Under the pieces are notes generated by a model that had not been told where the DNA came from, did not search any database, and saw only the letters and a program-made list of their open reading frames with translations. The position numbers and the translations under genes were made by a program. A DNA stretch of 30,474 nt from Scenedesmus sp. ARA3. Taxonomy: Eukaryota; Chlorophyta; Chlorophyceae; Sphaeropleales; Scenedesmaceae. The stretch spans positions 1 through 30,474 of the forward strand of contig RWJK01001082.1 in NCBI GenBank assembly GCA_004335835.1, read 5' to 3'. How positions within the stretch are numbered: position 1 is the stretch's first letter; each line of letters starts with the position of its first letter. Shown piece by piece: positions 29,980-30,474 of the stretch.

Positions 29980-30474
29980 GGCTGGCTGTGTGCTGCTGCT
30001 TGCAGGACTATGGAGTCATCCCGGCTCCCCCCAGCAGCAGGCAGGCCATCTGGACGGAGCAGGTGTGGGGCGCCAGCCCCAGCCTCAGCCGGCAGATCTT
30101 CTGCAACAGGAGCCTCAACATGAAGCAGATCAAGGTGCGCATATGTTGTGTAATGTTGCAGCATACGATACAAGTCCAGCAGATGCATGTGTGGCCTGCC
30201 CTCAACATGAAGCGGATGAAGGTGCAAGTGCGTGCAACGGTGTTACACAAGACGATGTACGTCAAGAAAATCAGGTGACTTTTAACTCAAATAAAAAGTA
30301 CATGTGGCACCTGCACATTTATATGTGTGTTTTGGTGGCGCGGTCGTTCGTGTCATGTGTTCGTTCAAACCCCTCTTTCTTTCTGCTCAAAACCCTCCTG
30401 CAGGCCATCAGCATTGACATGGACTACACGCTCGCGCAGTACAAGCCTGACACCTTTGAGCTGCTGGCGCACAG
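29415..30474 (+). CDS. HAD-type 5'-nucleotidase (NT5C2/NT5DC family), 5' part, cut by window end
   Basis: Exons 29415-29651, 30006-30134 and 30404 onward are all in phase 0. Exon 1 codes a Ser/Ala/Thr-rich, Arg-containing leader (first 79 residues) that looks like an organelle transit peptide with a poly-Ser stretch. Exon 2 contains QIFCNRSLNMKQIK and exon 3 starts AISIDMDYTLAQYKPDTFEL. The DMDYT motif is the HAD nucleophile box (first Asp nucleophile, second Asp acid/base). This arrangement is typical of the cytosolic purine 5'-nucleotidase/NT5DC family, which removes phosphate from nucleoside monophosphates or is of unknown substrate. The rest lies beyond the window. An extra small exon near 29830-29870 cannot be excluded. 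Confidence 0.82.
29946..29982. repeat. CTG tract before 5'-nucleotidase exon 2 acceptor
   Basis: (CTG)n on the transcript strand, about 25 nt before the TTGCAG acceptor at 30005. Confidence 0.93.
30111..30223 (+). repeat. Echo of 5'-nucleotidase exon 2 3' edge
   Basis: CCTCAACATGAAGCAGATCA with its GTGCGC donor is repeated at about 30199-30225 as CTCAACATGAAGCGGATGAA followed by GTGCAAGTGCG, about 89 bp downstream in intron 2. Confidence 0.85.

Overview
The window reads as nuclear DNA of a green alga, most likely a chlorophycean of the Sphaeropleales (Scenedesmus/Tetradesmus type). The clues are many small exons with GTGAGT/GTGCGC donors and CTGCAG acceptors, TGTAA motifs downstream of stop codons (the usual chlorophyte polyadenylation signal), very abundant CTG/CAG microsatellites, and proteins rich in Ala, Gln and Ser. 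The lineage call is inference; no rRNA, tRNA, CRISPR or prokaryotic operon structure was seen.

I rebuilt eight spliced genes by joining exons whose splice sites, reading phase and protein similarity agree. Left to right: (1) a complete eight-exon leucine-rich-repeat gene on the minus strand (1044-7158, 600 aa); (2) a seven-exon coiled-coil protein on the plus strand (9576-12291, 448 aa); (3) a BTB/BACK protein with a MATH-like tail on the plus strand (14237-16199), with a possible frameshift or 76-nt intron near its end; (4) a short histidine-rich linker histone H1 on the minus strand (17831-19206, 139 aa), with an unrelated 84-aa ORF on the opposite strand inside its first intron; (5) a seven-exon EF-hand protein on the minus strand (20024-23249, 419 aa) with a Gln-rich tail; (6) a plastid PAP/fibrillin protein on the plus strand (23557-25075, 225 aa) with a GC-AG intron, divergent from the EF-hand gene across about 300 bp; (7) a small DUF1279/FAM210-like membrane protein on the minus strand (27214-28377, 125 aa); (8) the 5' part of a HAD-type 5'-nucleotidase (NT5C2/NT5DC family) on the plus strand (29415 to the window end). 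The genes do not form a pathway; this is ordinary eukaryotic gene order.

The most unusual feature is a recurring architecture I call exon-edge echoes. At twelve exon edges in four unrelated genes, the terminal 20-70 bp of an exon, together with its splice site or stop codon, is repeated one to five times in tandem on the intron or downstream side. The protein-like reading and the splice dinucleotides are often preserved. The exon-proximal unit is always the one that completes the reading frame. A second pattern accompanies it: relative to transcription, (CTG)n tracts sit just before acceptors, and (CAG)n tracts follow GTGAGCAG-type donors. Both patterns are seen directly in the sequence; mechanism and function are inference.
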